Part shown: in pieces, positions 30,229 to 40,367 of the stretch
Layout of the letters: each line of letters opens with the position of its first letter
Numbering within the stretch: position 1 is the first letter of the stretch
From: Vibrio ishigakensis
GTDB taxonomy: Bacteria; Pseudomonadota; Gammaproteobacteria; Enterobacterales; Vibrionaceae
Length of the DNA stretch: 64,000 nucleotides
NCBI RefSeq assembly: GCF_024347675.1
Contig: NZ_AP024882.1
Location: 1,054,001-1,118,000, forward strand
Direction of reading: 5' to 3'
The notes under the pieces: model-generated
Databases searched by the model: none
What the model saw: only the letters and a program-made list of their open reading frames with translations
What the model was told of the DNA's origin: nothing
Made by a program: the position numbers and the translations under genes

Positions 30229-30248
30229 ATTTAGTTGAGAGAGATTAA

Positions 30249-31418
30249 ATGGGAAAAGTTCTATTGGTTGATACATCTTTTTCATCGATTCCGATTTATG
30301 ATTATCTGATTACTGAACATGATGTTTATGTAGTGGGAAACCGAAGCGGTGATGCGCTAGCTATTAGATGTCAGGAAAAATGGATTGAATTAGACTACAG
30401 TAATACTGAAAAACTTAAAGAAATCATTGAATCTCATAGATTTGACTATTTGGTACCAGGTTGCACTGATGTCTCTATTAGAGTCTGTCAGGAATTATCT
30501 GAGTCTTGTCAATTGTTTGATTCCGTTCAAGTATACTCCCATTTATCGCAAAAACGACTTTTCAGAAACCTTTGTAAAGCGAATCATATTTCTTGTCCAC
30601 TCACTTATGAAGCGGCTGACTTTCCGATTTATGGGACCTTCATATGCAAACCGGTAGATTCCTATAGCGGGAATGGCGTGACTGTATTCGATGGTAGTAA
30701 AGAAAATGAGTTACGTGAAGCCATAGACAATGCGTTGATTTATAGTCAGTCAAAAGAATTTGTCATTGAGGAGTTTGTAGAAGGTCAACTGTATAGTTAC
30801 AGCACATTTATTGAGCAACAGAAAGTTATGGACTCTTTCATTGTCCTGGAGGGATCATCAGCTACGTCCTTTGCTGTAGATACGAGTTTTTTAATCTCCG
30901 ATTTTCCTCAAGATATTTCTGAAACTCTAAAAATGAGTATTGAGCGCTTAGCCTCTCATTTATCTCTTGTTGATGGCCTATTACACCTGCAATTTATTCT
31001 GGATAAAAGTGGTCACCCACAATTTATTGAAATGACAAGACGCTGTCCCGGTGACCTTTATTCTATGTTGATTGAGTACAGTTCGGGCTACAGATATGCG
31101 GCAAAGTATGCATCTTACTACATTTGTAAACGATTAAGCGCGGAGGTTGAATCCGAAAATTTAGTTATAAGGCACACACTAACATCAGATCATCTAGAAT
31201 CTTTTAATGTTCTAAATTTCAACGAAATTAATACAGTAAAAGCTTTCTGGCCTCTGATAAAACTGGGGGAAAACATAAGGCCCAACCAGAAAGATAGGGT
31301 AGGTATCTTATTTTCTCAATGCCAAAGTATTGCAGTTAGAGATGAGCTATATAGAAACTTTATGAATAGAAACGAATATCAGTTTAGTTCGTATAACCAT
31401 AAGGTTGACCGAAATTGA
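30249..31418 (+). CDS. ATP-grasp ligase
   Basis: A 389-residue ATP-grasp protein: TFICKPVDSYSGNGV (ATP-binding lysine and glycine loop), FVIEEFVEGQLYSYS (second lobe) and QFIEMTRRCPGDLYS (metal-binding Glu). ATP-grasp enzymes join a carboxylate to an amine or thiol through an acyl-phosphate. Placed between a sugar oxidoreductase and an aminotransferase, it may attach an amino acid or other acid to an amino sugar. That role is inference. The stop overlaps the TTG start of the next gene by four bases. Confidence 0.8.
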   Translation: MGKVLLVDTSFSSIPIYDYLITEHDVYVVGNRSGDALAIRCQEKWIELDYSNTEKLKEIIESHRFDYLVPGCTDVSIRVCQELSESCQLFDSVQVYSHLSQKRLFRNLCKANHISCPLTYEAADFPIYGTFICKPVDSYSGNGVTVFDGSKENELREAIDNALIYSQSKEFVIEEFVEGQLYSYSTFIEQQKVMDSFIVLEGSSATSFAVDTSFLISDFPQDISETLKMSIERLASHLSLVDGLLHLQFILDKSGHPQFIEMTRRCPGDLYSMLIEYSSGYRYAAKYASYYICKRLSAEVESENLVIRHTLTSDHLESFNVLNFNEINTVKAFWPLIKLGENIRPNQKDRVGILFSQCQSIAVRDELYRNFMNRNEYQFSSYNHKVDRN

Positions 31419-32494
31419 TATCTCTAAATAAACCAATAAAACCAAACTTAAGAAGGCTTAACCAATATCTATCGAAGATAAATGATTGTGGCTGGTATAC
31501 AAATTTTGGACCATTGAATGAAAAGCTAACAGTTAGGCTTGAGGAATATCTAGGAGTAAAAAACTTACTGTTGGTAAACAATGGTACAACAGGGTTGCAA
31601 ATTGCAGGCAAAGTGTTGAATAGTCATAATATTATTACTACGCCTTTTAGTTTTGTTGCCACTTCTTCCGCTTTCGCATTCAGTGGAAATAAACTTGCTT
31701 TCTCTGATATCGATAGTAAGTCATTCAATCTGTGTCATGAGCGACTTGAAGAAGCGTTGATAGGATTGGATAAAAGTGTAAACACTATCGTAGCTACCCA
31801 TGTTTATGGAAATCCCTGTAAAGTCGATGCTATAAATGAATTAGGGAAGAAGTATTCAAAAACTATTATTTATGATGCGGCTCAAGCCTTCGGCGTTCAA
31901 CATGCAGGTCAATCTATATTAAACCATGGAGATGCTAGTGTTCTTAGTTTTCATGCAACTAAAGTTTTCCATACGATTGAAGGGGGTGCCATAGTCTTCA
32001 AATCTGAAGCAGATCTTGTAAAAGCAAAGTCGATGATAAATTTCGGTATAGAACAGAACACAGGTGAGATCGTTTGTGCAGGAATAAATGGAAAATTGAG
32101 TGAGTATCATGCCGCAGTTGGACTAGTAAACTTAGAAATTATAGATGAGGTTATTGATCATAGAAGAGCATTGTTTGACTATTACAACCACCATTTGAGT
32201 GATTTTATCGATATCCCTGAACGGCTTTCTAATTCAGAGTCAAACGCAGCTTATTATCCAGTTAAATTGGAAGGGAAAAGAAAGCTCACAGTGCTAAAGG
32301 AAGCTCTGTTCGATAAGAATATAGAGAGTAGAAATTACTTTTCACCTTCACTAGATAAAATATTTTCTACTTCCGATCAAGGGTGCCCAATTAGCCATAA
32401 AGTTGCAGAGTCAGTGTTGTGTCTTCCGATGCACTATTATTTGAATTTTTCGCAATTAGAGAAAATAGTATCAGTTGTTAAGAGTGTATTATGA
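31415..32494 (+). CDS. DegT/DnrJ/EryC1/StrS-family aminotransferase
   Basis: A PLP-dependent sugar aminotransferase of 359 residues. It shows NNGTTGLQIAGKVL (phosphate-binding), YDAAQAFGV (Asp to the PLP nitrogen), and SFHATKVFHTIEGGAIV with the PLP lysine in ATK. These enzymes convert keto-sugars to amino-sugars on a nucleotide carrier. The start is a TTG overlapping the previous stop. With the oxidoreductase and ATP-grasp genes it probably forms a pathway to an N-substituted amino sugar. Confidence 0.88.
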   Translation: MISLNKPIKPNLRRLNQYLSKINDCGWYTNFGPLNEKLTVRLEEYLGVKNLLLVNNGTTGLQIAGKVLNSHNIITTPFSFVATSSAFAFSGNKLAFSDIDSKSFNLCHERLEEALIGLDKSVNTIVATHVYGNPCKVDAINELGKKYSKTIIYDAAQAFGVQHAGQSILNHGDASVLSFHATKVFHTIEGGAIVFKSEADLVKAKSMINFGIEQNTGEIVCAGINGKLSEYHAAVGLVNLEIIDEVIDHRRALFDYYNHHLSDFIDIPERLSNSESNAAYYPVKLEGKRKLTVLKEALFDKNIESRNYFSPSLDKIFSTSDQGCPISHKVAESVLCLPMHYYLNFSQLEKIVSVVKSVL

Positions 32495-33924
32495 ACACTA
32501 CTAGATATGGTTTTTTTTGGAGTGCATTCGATAGGGTTATATCACAAGCGATTCAACTTATCGTACTAATTGCCCTAGCAAGGCTACTCGAACCGGAAAG
32601 TTTTGGTCTTATGGCAATGACTTACGTTCTTGTAGCTTTAGCAAACACATTTATTGATAGTGGTTTTTATAATTCTTTAGTACGGAAAGCTAATCCAACG
32701 GACAGCGACTACTCTACCGTATTCTATGTGTGTATTTTTATCGGCATGACTGTATATGCTTTCTCATACTTTTTGTCTTCTCATATTTCTTCATTTTATG
32801 ATGAACCTATACTAACTGATATAATAAAAACACTTTCCATAGTGTTTGTGATGAATTCATTGACTACCGCACATAGAGCTAAATTAGTAGTTAATATTCA
32901 GTTTAAAAGACTTAGTTTCATCAATGTTATAGCTGTTACTTTCGGTGGAATTGTTGGTTTGTTGTCAGCGATGAACGGCCATGGCGTATGGTCTTTAGTT
33001 TATCAAACTATATCGAATGCGTTTATGATGATGGTTTTAAATTTTACTATGGTAAAAATTAGCTATCGTTCCGGAGTAAGTTTGAGTTCTTTCAAAGATT
33101 TATTCAGCTATGGCTATAAATTGTTCTTGTCAAACCTAATTGAAGTTATTTATAGTAATAGTTATATACTATTAATCGGTAAATTGTTTAATAGTCATCA
33201 GCTTGGGCTTTATTATCAAGCAAACAGGCTGATTGAAATTTTTTCAAATACTTACGCATCAATTATAAGCCGAGTTAATTTGCCGTTACTTTCACAAGAA
33301 AAGCTGGAAGAAAATAAGATTAAAATGTTTGAAAATACGATATCGTTGAGTATGTTTGTTTTCCTTCCTATATGTTGCATTTTAATTCTATCTTCTAATT
33401 TTATTTTTGTTTCTATATTAGGCTCTCAATGGGAAGATTCAGCGTTATATTTCGATATACTAGTTGTAGCATACAGCATATTTCCTTTGCATGTTGTAAA
33501 TCTTAATGTTCTGCAAATGAAAAAAAGGTCTGATCTTTACTTAAGGTTGGAAATAGGGAAAAAATTGGTTGGAATACTTGTCTTAGCTCTTTCTTATAGA
33601 TTTGGAGTGCTCTGGATGTGCGTTGGCATAACATTTACTTCATTTTTATGTTTATGGTTGAATACAATATATACAAAAAGTATTTTTGGTAAGGGTTTGA
33701 GCGAGCAGTTGTTAATAATCAAGGATTCTGTAATAGCTAGTATAGGTCCATTACTTTTAATTCTGTTATTTCTTAAAATAGATTTTTTCTTTAGCAGAGA
33801 AATATTTATGGTGGTCCCTGTATATATTTTCCTTTGGCTGGCTTTATATTACTATTTAAATAGAATAATGTTGTTTAATACTATGCTTATATTATTAGGG
33901 AAAACAAAGGTTAGTAATGGGTAG
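32491..33924 (+). CDS. Wzx-type polysaccharide flippase (PST/MOP family)
   Basis: A very hydrophobic protein of 477 residues with about 12-14 membrane segments, and the family N-terminus (RYGFFWSAFDRVISQAIQLI, ALARLLEPESFGLMAM). It should flip undecaprenyl-linked repeat units across the inner membrane. It overlaps the aminotransferase by four bases and the next gene by eight. No Wzy polymerase or Wzz regulator is visible in the window, so the pathway would need those from elsewhere. The gene is strikingly AT-rich. Confidence 0.9.
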   Translation: MNTTRYGFFWSAFDRVISQAIQLIVLIALARLLEPESFGLMAMTYVLVALANTFIDSGFYNSLVRKANPTDSDYSTVFYVCIFIGMTVYAFSYFLSSHISSFYDEPILTDIIKTLSIVFVMNSLTTAHRAKLVVNIQFKRLSFINVIAVTFGGIVGLLSAMNGHGVWSLVYQTISNAFMMMVLNFTMVKISYRSGVSLSSFKDLFSYGYKLFLSNLIEVIYSNSYILLIGKLFNSHQLGLYYQANRLIEIFSNTYASIISRVNLPLLSQEKLEENKIKMFENTISLSMFVFLPICCILILSSNFIFVSILGSQWEDSALYFDILVVAYSIFPLHVVNLNVLQMKKRSDLYLRLEIGKKLVGILVLALSYRFGVLWMCVGITFTSFLCLWLNTIYTKSIFGKGLSEQLLIIKDSVIASIGPLLLILLFLKIDFFFSREIFMVVPVYIFLWLALYYYLNRIMLFNTMLILLGKTKVSNG

Positions 33925-34846
33925 AGTAATAATATTTGCACCGACTTATGATCCAGATATAGGGGGTAATATTGTGCTGCATAAGTTATGTCACATATGT
34001 AGACAATTAGGTTATGATGCTTATTTATATCCAACCCATGATGTTTGTAATATGAGTGGATTTTCATATTCCGCCCTTATGAATAGAATAAAGTCAAGTT
34101 TAAAATCTATTTTTGTGGGATATAAAGTTAATGAAGCTTTTTCTACACCAATATTTAATGGTAAATTAAATTCGGAAGATGTTGTTGTTTACCCTGAGGT
34201 CACTTATGGCAATCCGCTGAAAGCAAAAAATGTAGTAAGGTGGCTATTGAATAAGCCAGGCTTTTTTACAGATAACTTTTGTTTCGGACCTAACGAACTA
34301 TATTTTAAGTTTGATCATGGGTTAATTGATAATGTAAAGACAAATAGCTCGAAACTTTCTCACAAAATCTTAAGTATCACGCATATACCATTCGAGATTT
34401 ACAATATGGAAAACATAGATATAAGGGAAGGTGTTGCGTACTCTGTAAGAAAGGGTAAACATAAAGTTCTCGATCAACACCCTAGAGACTCTATTTGCAT
34501 CGATGGTTTAAGTCACATAAAAGTTGCAAGTATATTCAAGTCAGTTAAGTTGTTTATATCCTATGATACTTATTCAGCCTACAGTCTGTTTGCTGCATTG
34601 TGTGGATGTGATGTAGTTGTTATCCCGGATAAAAATGTCACCATAGAACAATGGTATCCAGACGAATTGAACAGGTTAGGAATTGCCTATGGATTTGAAG
34701 ATCTTCAGAGAGCAAGGGATACCTTACACCTTTTATTACCTTACAGGAAAGAGAAAGAGCAGGTTCAACTGATGGCAACGGAAGAGTGTTTATTAGAAAT
34801 GGAGAGTTTCTTTTCCACAGAACTAAAATATAAACTATTCATATGA
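33917..34846 (+). CDS. Putative glycosyltransferase
   Basis: A soluble 309-residue protein. The N-terminus (VIIFAPTYDPDIGGNIVLHKL) and the C-terminal ISYDTYSAYSLFAALCGCDV look like the two lobes of a GT-B fold, the latter resembling the donor-binding strand. It overlaps the flippase gene. It is similar in outline to WavQ-like proteins of Vibrio LPS clusters, from memory only. It is the last gene of the plus-strand unit, facing the convergent genes below. Confidence 0.5.
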   Translation: MGRVIIFAPTYDPDIGGNIVLHKLCHICRQLGYDAYLYPTHDVCNMSGFSYSALMNRIKSSLKSIFVGYKVNEAFSTPIFNGKLNSEDVVVYPEVTYGNPLKAKNVVRWLLNKPGFFTDNFCFGPNELYFKFDHGLIDNVKTNSSKLSHKILSITHIPFEIYNMENIDIREGVAYSVRKGKHKVLDQHPRDSICIDGLSHIKVASIFKSVKLFISYDTYSAYSLFAALCGCDVVVIPDKNVTIEQWYPDELNRLGIAYGFEDLQRARDTLHLLLPYRKEKEQVQLMATEECLLEMESFFSTELKYKLFI

Positions 34847-34878
34847 GCGTAAGTGCCTTTAGTCATGAATAAAATTTA

Positions 34879-35718
34879 TCATAAACTTCGCTTTCCATAT
34901 TTACTATTTCTATGATCATTCATTCCTTGAATGAATAGTTTGATTTTTTCGAGCTTATTATCATGATAGACAATAATCTGAACAAGGTTTTTAATAGTAC
35001 CTAGTGCACACTTGAACTTAGACACTTTAACTTTACCATCAAATTTTTTATAAAAGTAAAACCTGTTTCTCGCAATATAATAGACTCTATCGGGTGAATG
35101 CTGCACGAGGCTTAAACCAAAGAAATTTTTTGTTTTTCCTAGTTGCTGGTATAGAACTATATCATTGATAGTATAGATTTTATAACCTAGTATTTTTAGA
35201 GTCATAGCGATATCTAAATCAATTTTATCAATGAAGTAATTAGTATCGATTAGATTAACCGCTCTGATTATACTTGTTCGTATAAATGAGCCTGAGCTGA
35301 TAACCCAGTTTTCGTCAGTAAGCCCCGGTTTTATATTTTTTTTTGCGACATGAGAATATTGTATATATGGTGCATAAATGGCAGCTTTAGGGTCATTATG
35401 AATCTGAATTGCAGTTTTCATCTTTTGAATAGACAAAGAATCAAAACGGCTATCTTGATCTAGTAAGCATAAGAAGTCCGATTGTTTTTTACATCGCTCA
35501 AACATTGAATGGAAGGCAATTGAAAGACCATCGTTAATTCCATTAGACATCAAAGTAATATTGTTTTTTTTTTGTATTGTGTTTGTGTAGTTGTTGCTTA
35601 TCCTGTTTGGCGTGTTGTCGAAGACTAAAACATGGTCAAAGTCTTCAGATAGAGCTAATATATTTTCAATATCTTCCAAAGAGGGGTGATATAGCGTTAT
35701 ACCGCAAGAATACTTCAT
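34879..35718 (-). CDS. GT2 glycosyltransferase, rhamnosyltransferase-like
   Basis: A GT-A fold family 2 enzyme of 279 residues: CGITLYHPSLEDI at the N-terminus, DFLCLLDQDSRFD as the metal-binding DxD-type region, and then INLIDTNYFIDKIDLDIAMTLK, the acceptor-region pattern seen in rhamnosyltransferases. With rmlBADC present, rhamnose transfer is plausible but unproved. It is last of three minus-strand genes converging on the plus-strand unit, and overlaps the GT11 gene by four bases. Confidence 0.78.
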   Translation of the reverse strand: MKYSCGITLYHPSLEDIENILALSEDFDHVLVFDNTPNRISNNYTNTIQKKNNITLMSNGINDGLSIAFHSMFERCKKQSDFLCLLDQDSRFDSLSIQKMKTAIQIHNDPKAAIYAPYIQYSHVAKKNIKPGLTDENWVISSGSFIRTSIIRAVNLIDTNYFIDKIDLDIAMTLKILGYKIYTINDIVLYQQLGKTKNFFGLSLVQHSPDRVYYIARNRFYFYKKFDGKVKVSKFKCALGTIKNLVQIIVYHDNKLEKIKLFIQGMNDHRNSKYGKRSL

Positions 35719-36623
35719 CTTTTTTCCATGTTGCTACTATAAATATTGTTTACTTCATCCATATAGGTAAACCATTCCTTAGGTGCGATTACTTTTTTAT
35801 TTTCGTTCTTGCTCAGATAAGCCCCCCACCATGAGAATGAACTATTCGCAATTATATAATGGTCACAGAGCGCGAGTAACCTAAGGCTTTGATAGTCCTT
35901 GCAACCTTCTATAAAGGTTAGATCCCTATGATTTTTAAAAACCTTTCTAGCTCTTATTATGTCATCGCTAAATATGAAGATTGAAGCATTTGGATAGCGC
36001 GTAGAGAGTTCTTTAAGACTTTCGATATAGTAGCTATTACCAGGGATAACAAAGTCTCCAGATTCTTTGTAGTCATCTCCTAGTCGCATACTCACAGCTA
36101 TAGCAGTTCCAGAGTTTATGCGATCGATGTAATTTTGCTCTATTTCGGTTGGTGTGGTTAGTACACTAAATGATTCAATTACTTCTTCTTTTACGCTTTG
36201 AAAGTACTCTTCATTTTGAAAGTAACCGTAAAGGCACAGGTCATCACCAGTAGTGTTAACTTTGTAACAATAAGTGTCAAAGTTATAGATTAAACCAAGT
36301 GGTTTCAGTAGTTTTAAGGGTATTCGACCGTATTGATATTTGAACCCCAGCTCCTTTATAATTCTTTGAAGAATTCTATATAAAACCTGCGTGCATGTAT
36401 AAAAGTAATTTCTACGAGATGAAATTGTATCGGTTTGAAGAATTTCTATGTTATCAGGCAAATTCAAATGTGAAGCCGAAAAGGGGCGAATCTTATACGT
36501 TTCAAACGCACTAGTATCCAGATATATCGGACAGTTATTTCTCTCTTTAGCAAGAGCAATAGCATAAGCAATTTGAAATAGTTGATTACCAAGGCCACCC
36601 ATGACTTTTACCACTATCATCAT
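35715..36623 (-). CDS. GT11 family alpha-1,2-fucosyltransferase-like
   Basis: A family 11 glycosyltransferase of about 302 residues. It has the N-terminal KVMGGLGNQLFQIAYAIALA signature, a VSMRLGDDYKESGDF motif in place of the usual HxRRGDY, and SSFSWWGAYLS near the C-terminus. Family members move fucose from GDP-fucose; no GDP-fucose genes are in the window, so the donor may come from elsewhere or be another sugar. The start is ATG 36623, overlapping the previous stop (ATGATG). Confidence 0.82.
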   Translation of the reverse strand: MMIVVKVMGGLGNQLFQIAYAIALAKERNNCPIYLDTSAFETYKIRPFSASHLNLPDNIEILQTDTISSRRNYFYTCTQVLYRILQRIIKELGFKYQYGRIPLKLLKPLGLIYNFDTYCYKVNTTGDDLCLYGYFQNEEYFQSVKEEVIESFSVLTTPTEIEQNYIDRINSGTAIAVSMRLGDDYKESGDFVIPGNSYYIESLKELSTRYPNASIFIFSDDIIRARKVFKNHRDLTFIEGCKDYQSLRLLALCDHYIIANSSFSWWGAYLSKNENKKVIAPKEWFTYMDEVNNIYSSNMEKR

Positions 36624-37375
36624 TTGTATTTCCAAATATAATTAAACACAAATCTCAAGTAGTAGAAGAGCGCTCTATCGGCTCTTAAACCAAGCTCATT
36701 ACAAAAAATATGCCATTGAGCGAAAGCCATTTTCAGCTTATTCGATGAGCGTGACGTTTCTGCTTGGCGGTACTCAGCAAGCGGCTTGCTACTGCAACAG
36801 TGTGCTTGCACACCGTTTAATCTGGTAAGTCTAAGCCAAAACTCATGATCTTCATGACCAATGTTCTTGAAACGATTTTCTTTGAGGAGTGACCTGTGTA
36901 CAGCACTAGTTAAACATCCAACTATGTTTTTTCTCAGTAGACCTTCAAAATTAGTGTTCGAATCTGGCTTATAAAGCTTTGTTGTGTAACTTCCTAGCTT
37001 TCGTATGTCATAGGCAGAATAAGAAAAAAGCACTTCGTTTTTTATCATATGAGAAATTTGGATCTCTAACTTCGCTGGATACCATACGTCGTCTGCGTCT
37101 AGAAAACAGATGATCTCCCCTTTAGACTTCTCTAAGCCTTTGTTTCTGGGAATTGCTGGTCCACCTGAGTTGTTCGTTAACTGGTAAAACCGGATTCTTT
37201 TGTCTTTTTGGGCGTACCGGCTTACGAGTTCTTGCGTATTATCGTTCGAATTATCATCAACAATTAATAGTTCCCAGTTTGAGTAGGACTGGCGTTGTAC
37301 AGACTCTATCGCTTCAACAATAGTATTGGCGGCATTGTAACTTGGCATGACAATACTGATGAGTGGTTGTTGCAA
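36620..37375 (-). CDS. GT2 glycosyltransferase
   Basis: A family 2 enzyme of 251 residues with a textbook N-terminus: ISIVMPSYNAANTIVEAIES, LLIVDDNSNDNTQ and CFLDADDVWYP (DxD). It is short for the family. It is first of the three minus-strand glycosyltransferase genes, with its promoter in the 311-base gap to the divergent ops operon. Confidence 0.88.
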   Translation of the reverse strand: MQQPLISIVMPSYNAANTIVEAIESVQRQSYSNWELLIVDDNSNDNTQELVSRYAQKDKRIRFYQLTNNSGGPAIPRNKGLEKSKGEIICFLDADDVWYPAKLEIQISHMIKNEVLFSYSAYDIRKLGSYTTKLYKPDSNTNFEGLLRKNIVGCLTSAVHRSLLKENRFKNIGHEDHEFWLRLTRLNGVQAHCCSSKPLAEYRQAETSRSSNKLKMAFAQWHIFCNELGLRADRALFYYLRFVFNYIWKYK

Positions 37376-37686
37376 ACTACCTTCCTTGGCGTAACTAAAA
37401 CAAGTCGCGACGTGCTGACCTTATTCAATTTTTATTATTAAAGTATACGTGACCTTGCAAGTGATGATTATTGAAAGTTTTGTCATGGGTACGAAATTGT
37501 GATCGCTATACTATGATTTCCATGGCTGAAGGCACTATTCGCACACGAAACAAGCAGTTAGTTTGAACAAGTTTCTATTTATAGGAGATTTGTGGAACAA
37601 TCTACAGACATTTTGGATTGTGAGTTTGGTATTGGGCGCTCCCAAGGGCGGTAGCGTGCCAAAACGTAAACAGTAAAGGTAATCAC
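37376..37686. promoter_or_regulatory. Divergent promoter region and leader of the capsule operon
   Basis: It separates the minus-strand glycosyltransferase genes from the long plus-strand operon. The plus-strand leader contains the JUMPstart-like element with an exact ops sequence just before the first gene. No gene is present. Confidence 0.6.
37630..37660 (+). promoter_or_regulatory. JUMPstart-like element with exact ops site
   Basis: GGCGGTAGCGTG at 37647-37658 is identical to the ops element that pauses RNA polymerase and recruits RfaH. It is preceded by a TTGGG-CGCT-CCCAA hairpin (37632-37645), similar to Vibrio JUMPstart sequences. It lies 29 bases before the SLC13 gene, on the coding strand, so RfaH would control the whole 15-kb operon 37687-52920. 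No second ops was seen in the window. Confidence 0.88.
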
Positions 37687-39426
37687 TTGTTCGAGTTTTT
37701 AACGACGCCTGCAGCTCTGGTTTCAGTACTATTTGCATTGACGATCTTCGGTTTGATCAAATTTCAAGCCCATTCAGAAAAAGTGTTTGGTTTGCTTTTA
37801 CTTGGACTTTACCTGAGTTCTTTAGTTAGTACTGAACAAGTCATTAGCAGTTTTGCCAACCAAGGGCTACTTACCCTCATGATTCTGATGGTGTGCTCAG
37901 TTGCACTGGAAAAGACACGTTTGCTCCGTACGGTCACAAGTTATGTTATCGGTGAAACATACAAAGGGACCTGGTTTAGGCTTTACGGTCTAACTGCAGT
38001 TTGTTCTGGGATACTTAATAACACAGCTGTTGTGTCGACAATGTTGGCACCTATTCGCAATAACAGATTCCATCAGCCTAGCAAACTTCTCCTCCCTCTT
38101 TCTTATGCCGCTATTCTAGGGGGGACGCTTACTCTAGTAGGTACATCCACAAACCTTATTGTGAACAGTTTGGTCATAGACTTTGGATTACCTAGTCTTA
38201 ACTTTTTCGACTTTACTTTAGTTGGAGTGTGCCTGGTTATCGGCTGCGGTGTATTACTTTTTTTTCTAAGTCGCTTTCTTCCTGATAGAGGACTCAATAA
38301 AGTAGAAGCGAAAGAGTATCTAATCGATTCAGAGGTAAAACCAGGCTCCGAGCTAATTGGTCGAACTGTCGAACAAAATGGCTTGCGTCACTTAGAGTCT
38401 CTCTTTTTGGTCGAGATACTGAGGGGCGGTCACTTGATATCGCCGGTCACACCCAGTGAGGTAATACAAGAGGGAGACCGTTTATTATTTAGTGGCGATA
38501 TCAAAAAAGTTACTGCTTTAACTCAGTTTGATGGCTTGTCCTTGTTTGCAGATGACACTGGCTTACCTTTGACCAACTTGTCTGAAGTGGTCATTCGTCC
38601 AGACAGTCAGTTGATTGGTAAAACCCTAAAGCGTGCCGGATTTAGAGCGTTGTTTGATGCGGCAGTGGTGGCAATAAAACGAGACGGTGAAGCGATTTCT
38701 GGAAAACTTGGTGATGTTATTCTTCAATCTGGAGACTATCTAGTACTTGCAGTAGGTAACGACTTTTCTTCTCGTCACAATATCACTAAAAACTTTTTTT
38801 TACTGAGTGATGTGGAAACTGAGCAATACTTAGGTGGCTGGCGTGAAAAGTTTGTCGTTCTGGGCTTCATTATCGCTATAGCATTGTCAGCGTTTGGGAT
38901 ATTTTCCCTTTTTAAGGGAATGTTGATTTTTCTAGGTTTATTGCTTTTGTCTGGGTGTTTGAGTGCCAACGAAGCGATACAGCGTTTGCCTAGAAACATA
39001 TGGTTGATTATTTCTTCAGCACTTTTGCTGTCGCAGGCTTTAGCGACCAGTGGTGCTTTATCTTGGTTAGATTCATTTATTCGATCTTATGACCATTTGT
39101 TTACACCCATTACTGGGTTAATTGTTGTATATTTGTTAGCTTGGTTACTTACTGAGTTAGTTACTAATAACGCTGCGGCTGCTTTATGTTTTCCTCTCGC
39201 GATGGAAATCGCGGGCAGTCTGGATGCAGATCCCAAGGCCTATATTCTTGCGGTCGCATTCGGAGCCAGCGCCAGTTTTATTAGTCCTTACGGCTATCAA
39301 ACGAATTTGATGGTCTTCAATGCGGGGCAATATAAGCTCCAAGATTTTGCAAAAGTGGGTGTGCCGATGTGCCTGCTTTATGGGTTAATAGTCGTGACCA
39401 CTATCCCTCTTTTCATTGGTTTGTAA
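37687..39426 (+). CDS. SLC13-family sulfate permease with RCK-C domains
   Basis: An inner-membrane anion transporter of 579 residues with membrane halves (about 1-200 and 400-579) flanking a soluble region carrying two TrkA-C-type domains ([18 protein letters not shown] and [19 protein letters not shown]). Conserved transporter loops include [13 protein letters not shown] and [18 protein letters not shown] in the first half and [13 protein letters not shown] in the second. Such proteins are common in Vibrio sulfate-assimilation clusters and probably import sulfate. The TTG start has AAAGG upstream. It is the first gene after ops. Confidence 0.88.
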   Translation: MFEFLTTPAALVSVLFALTIFGLIKFQAHSEKVFGLLLLGLYLSSLVSTEQVISSFANQGLLTLMILMVCSVALEKTRLLRTVTSYVIGETYKGTWFRLYGLTAVCSGILNNTAVVSTMLAPIRNNRFHQPSKLLLPLSYAAILGGTLTLVGTSTNLIVNSLVIDFGLPSLNFFDFTLVGVCLVIGCGVLLFFLSRFLPDRGLNKVEAKEYLIDSEVKPGSELIGRTVEQNGLRHLESLFLVEILRGGHLISPVTPSEVIQEGDRLLFSGDIKKVTALTQFDGLSLFADDTGLPLTNLSEVVIRPDSQLIGKTLKRAGFRALFDAAVVAIKRDGEAISGKLGDVILQSGDYLVLAVGNDFSSRHNITKNFFLLSDVETEQYLGGWREKFVVLGFIIAIALSAFGIFSLFKGMLIFLGLLLLSGCLSANEAIQRLPRNIWLIISSALLLSQALATSGALSWLDSFIRSYDHLFTPITGLIVVYLLAWLLTELVTNNAAAALCFPLAMEIAGSLDADPKAYILAVAFGASASFISPYGYQTNLMVFNAGQYKLQDFAKVGVPMCLLYGLIVVTTIPLFIGL

Positions 39427-39446
39427 TAAAGGATTTGATTCGAAAA

Positions 39447-40361
39447 ATGAACATTTCTCCAGAGCGTATGACTCACCTAAAGCAGTTAGAAGCTGAGTCA
39501 ATTCATATCATGCGCGAAGTGGCGGCTGAGTTTGATAACCCAGTAATGCTGTATTCAGTCGGTAAAGACTCATCTGTAATGCTACACCTTGCGCAAAAAG
39601 CGTTTGCGCCAGGTATCCCACCATTCCCGTTAATGCACGTAGATACTACGTGGAAATTCAAAGAGATGATTGAGTTTCGCGATTACATGGCGGAAAAGCT
39701 GGGCATGAAGTTGATTGTTCACCAAAACCCAGAAGGTTTGGAGATGAACATCAGCCCGTTTGTACACGGCAGTTCTTTGCATACAGATATCATGAAAACT
39801 CAGGGTCTGAAGCAAGCACTGGATAAGCACGGTTTTGATGCGGCTTTCGGTGGCGCACGTCGCGACGAAGAGAAGTCTCGTGCGAAAGAGCGTGTGTATT
39901 CGTTCCGTGATGAGCATCATCGTTGGGACCCTAAAAACCAACGTCCAGAGCTTTGGAATATTTACAACGGTAAAGTGAATAAGGGCGAGAGCATTCGCGT
40001 GTTTCCTCTATCTAACTGGACTGAACTGGATATCTGGCAATACATCTACCTAGAGAACATCGAAATCCCAGGTTTGTACCTAGCGGCGAAACGTCCTGTG
40101 GTTGAGCGTGACGGCATGCTTATCATGAAAGACGATGACCGTATGGAGTTGAAAGACGGTGAGGTAGTAGAAGAGAAGATGGTTCGTTTCCGTACTCTGG
40201 GTTGCTACCCACTAACCGGTGCGGTGGAATCAGAAGCGACGACGCTTCCAGAAATCATCCAAGAGATGCTACTGACCACAACCTCTGAGCGTCAAGGTCG
40301 TGCCATTGACCACGACAGTGCGGGTTCAATGGAGAAGAAGAAACGCGAAGGTTACTTCTAA
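39447..40361 (+). CDS. cysD: Sulfate adenylyltransferase small subunit CysD
   Basis: The catalytic ATP-pyrophosphatase subunit that makes APS from ATP and sulfate, driven by CysN. The PP-loop [20 protein letters not shown] and the [16 protein letters not shown] segment are present. From ATG 39447 it has 304 residues, standard length; the longer frame from 39369 lies inside the permease gene. It sits directly after the permease and six bases before cysC. A matching copy next to the first module would lie left of the window. Confidence 0.97.
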   Translation: MNISPERMTHLKQLEAESIHIMREVAAEFDNPVMLYSVGKDSSVMLHLAQKAFAPGIPPFPLMHVDTTWKFKEMIEFRDYMAEKLGMKLIVHQNPEGLEMNISPFVHGSSLHTDIMKTQGLKQALDKHGFDAAFGGARRDEEKSRAKERVYSFRDEHHRWDPKNQRPELWNIYNGKVNKGESIRVFPLSNWTELDIWQYIYLENIEIPGLYLAAKRPVVERDGMLIMKDDDRMELKDGEVVEEKMVRFRTLGCYPLTGAVESEATTLPEIIQEMLLTTTSERQGRAIDHDSAGSMEKKKREGYF

Positions 40362-40367
40362 TTCATT

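Noticed and set aside
33917..34846. Considered as a Wzy polymerase because it follows the flippase
   Set aside because: The protein is soluble, with no series of membrane segments.
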